From NCBI GenBank assembly GCA_009760855.2, contig WPIO01000589.1, positions 1 to 21,868 on the forward strand: 21,868 nucleotides of DNA, given 5' to 3'. The position numbers and the translations under genes were made by a program. The notes under the pieces are model-generated. The model was not told where the DNA came from and searched no databases. It saw only the letters and a program-made list of their open reading frames with translations. This document shows, piece by piece, positions 20,251 to 21,868 of this stretch. This stretch comes from Cristatella mucedo. Taxonomy: Eukaryota > Bryozoa > Phylactolaemata > Cristatellidae. The first letter of the stretch is position 1; every line of letters starts with the position of its first letter.

Positions 20251-20275
20251 TGCCGAAAAAATATTCATCATCAGG
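20251..20275 (-). CDS. very weak candidate upstream micro-exon
   Basis: Minus-strand TAG (AG at 20,276-20,277) and a GTGAGC donor (from 20,250) bound 25 bases that read PDDEYFFG and leave one base, the phase required by the exon at 20,004-20,131. The acceptor lacks a pyrimidine tract, so this is only a possibility recorded for anyone with transcript data. Confidence 0.1.
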
Positions 20276-20279
20276 CTAG

Positions 20280-21868
20280 TATCACAAGTTTACAACACTC
20301 ATAGTAGTTCAAGTAATTGCACCTTAAATAGCAGGTTCTGTGTGAAGTAAATCAAACCATCTAGCTTCAGAGCAGCTGTTTGTAATCTCAAACCCCTGAA
20401 TAGAACCGGTCTCGAAGCATGTGAAAACACTTTTAAGCTCCACAGCAGCAACAACTAGCTCAGGGAGGATTTCTATGTCTTAGCTCATGTCAACAATCAA
20501 TGCTTAGGTCCCAGAATACATACGTGGTCAAAAGCTATTTGCATTGTCACATTAAATATCCTAATCTCTGGCTTCTCTAGTTAAATTTCGGGATTCTTGA
20601 TATTAATTGGAGGAGCTTCAACTTTGGCCTCAAAATATACTTTCTTCAACTTGGTGCTTTTTATGTAATGAGAAAAGGGCTCACGGTTAATCTCTGAAGA
20701 TTGCTATTTAGCCATAACATTTGAAAAAGAAAAGTCTGAGTTTTGCTTAACACCTTTTGCAAACCAATTTTTTTAAAGAATCAATATTCTTAAATCCACT
20801 TCACAGTATTTTCCGTTTTGCTGCAAGTGTTGCTCCTGCTAATCTTTTGTCTCAATGATTACTCCTAACTGGAACGCTGTATGCACAATACATATTCGTA
20901 ATAATTCCCATATTGTTCTCGTTTTTAACATAATTCGTAAAATATGATTAGTTGATCCGTCTTAGGGCTACTGTATTAAAATCAGTTGCAATTTAAAATT
21001 CGAATAGCTATCGTACAAGTTGGTTGATTCAACAGCCTTATTATTTCGGCAGAAGAGCCTGGCTGAAGAAACCAAAGTTCTGGCTAGCCTTGTTATTGTA
21101 AGCTCAAGATGAGGAACCGGTGAGAGCTGCCAGTCGTCGCTACCCCTTAATCGACCATAATGTCATCTGCAGGCTGCTGCAGGCATGCTGAGTCCATGTA
21201 ATGGCAGTGGGACTGTTTATTATAGATCTTTGCCTAGTGCGGCTTTTCCTATGGCCTTTAACATTAGTAGCTGTCGTTTGTCTCACGGTCGGTACAGGTT
21301 GTCACACACAATTTTACTTGACTGGCGTCTTCATAGCACAAGCAACAAATTTCTTTTTCAAGGTCCCTGTCCACAGTATCAATGCCCGAGACAGCCCTAA
21401 TCCCAGGTCTTCATTAAACTGCACTGATCGCTACTTACATACACTTCACTATTACACGAGAAACAAGATTAAAAGTTTGAAAATGCAAGCCTGCAACTTA
21501 GTCAGACCGGGGCTAGCAACAAGGAGTAATCTTAATCCAGAATTACTTTGAGTTTATTGGTAACTTGAGTTCAAGGTTTAATCTCTCGTTTGAGCTTGTG
21601 TAGTCACTTCCTTAAACAGCGAAGACTTGGCCCTGGTTCCTTAAGAACTCCACTGCATATGGAGCCCATGTAAATATTAGAGGACTCATAAAGGTCTTAT
21701 CTCTTCACATCCAGCTTACCAGCCGCTAACACACAGTATTTCGAAAATCGTTTTAAAAAAGAGCATTTTCTGAAAGATTGACGTATTACCAAAGTAAAAT
21801 AAAATCAGACTGCAGTCGTTTCTACTTTAGGCTGATTGTAGGCTATCATAAACGGTATTGCCACTTAA
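20280..21868. other. AT-rich DNA with weak open frames, no gene assigned
   Basis: Two overlapping plus-strand frames (21185-21400 and 21201-21551) are the longest openings. The first extends upstream in frame to a CAG acceptor-like site (exon from about 21,176: AAAGMLSPCNGSGTVYYRS). The second begins with a hydrophobic stretch and runs 116 codons. Neither matches a family I know and they exclude each other. On the minus strand, a frame near 21,000-21,070 follows a plausible acceptor (TTTGGTTTCTTCAG) and reads RLFCRNNKAVESTNLYDSYS. The region may contain upstream exons of the minus-strand candidate gene, but I cannot connect them. Confidence 0.3.

Noticed and set aside
20167-20268. Minus-strand frame reading MNIFSAVSCQVGNGYSRN as an upstream exon
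   Set aside because: It ends in a stop before the acceptor at 20,132, and no GT inside it gives the needed phase with a good donor.

Overview
The window looks like nuclear DNA of a multicellular animal. I see no bacterial-type operon, no ribosome-binding-site spacing, no rRNA, no intact tRNA and no CRISPR array. What supports a eukaryote is a decayed LINE reverse-transcriptase C-terminus, a tRNA-derived SINE head with an exact Pol III B box, three copies of an interspersed repeat that begins with AATAAT-type simple sequence, a long diverged tandem array, and splice-like signals around one short open exon. I cannot name the clade. Open frames of 60 to 150 codons are expected by chance in 22 kb at this base composition, and most of them here look like noise.

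Layout. (1) About 1-960 is dense in CpG, with small direct repeats, a 12-bp palindrome and an (AG)n tract at its right edge; it could be a promoter or first-exon region, but no coding frame is convincing. (2) About 1,060-7,800 shows no family I recognise. It is not CpG-depleted and is split into segments of opposite strand skew (C/T-rich about 2,110-4,230, G/A-rich 4,240-5,220, C/T-rich 5,225-6,120, G/A-rich 6,130-6,400, C/T-rich 6,400-7,010). (3) From about 7,800 the texture changes to AT-rich, TG/CA-rich DNA typical of old animal repeats. A copy of interspersed family R1 (8,847-9,092) abuts a diverged tandem array (9,098-13,985; period roughly 140-180 bp) interrupted by a non-repetitive island (10,800-11,750).

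(4) Next come a tRNA-SINE head (13,986-14,130), LINE relic A (14,190-14,510), a second R1 copy (15,291-15,577), LINE relic B (15,992-16,510, the best-recognised feature in the window), featureless AT-rich DNA, and a third R1 copy (18,861-19,168). (5) On the minus strand at about 19,611-20,131 an open 128-nt segment is bounded by good acceptor and donor signals and can be spliced in phase to a downstream open frame. It is the best candidate for a host gene, but I do not recognise the protein. (6) 20,280 to the end holds only weak candidates.

I found no defence system, biosynthetic cluster or intact mobile element. The parts most worth a second look are the diverged array, the R1 family, the 3' region shared by the two LINE relics, and the minus-strand exon candidate.
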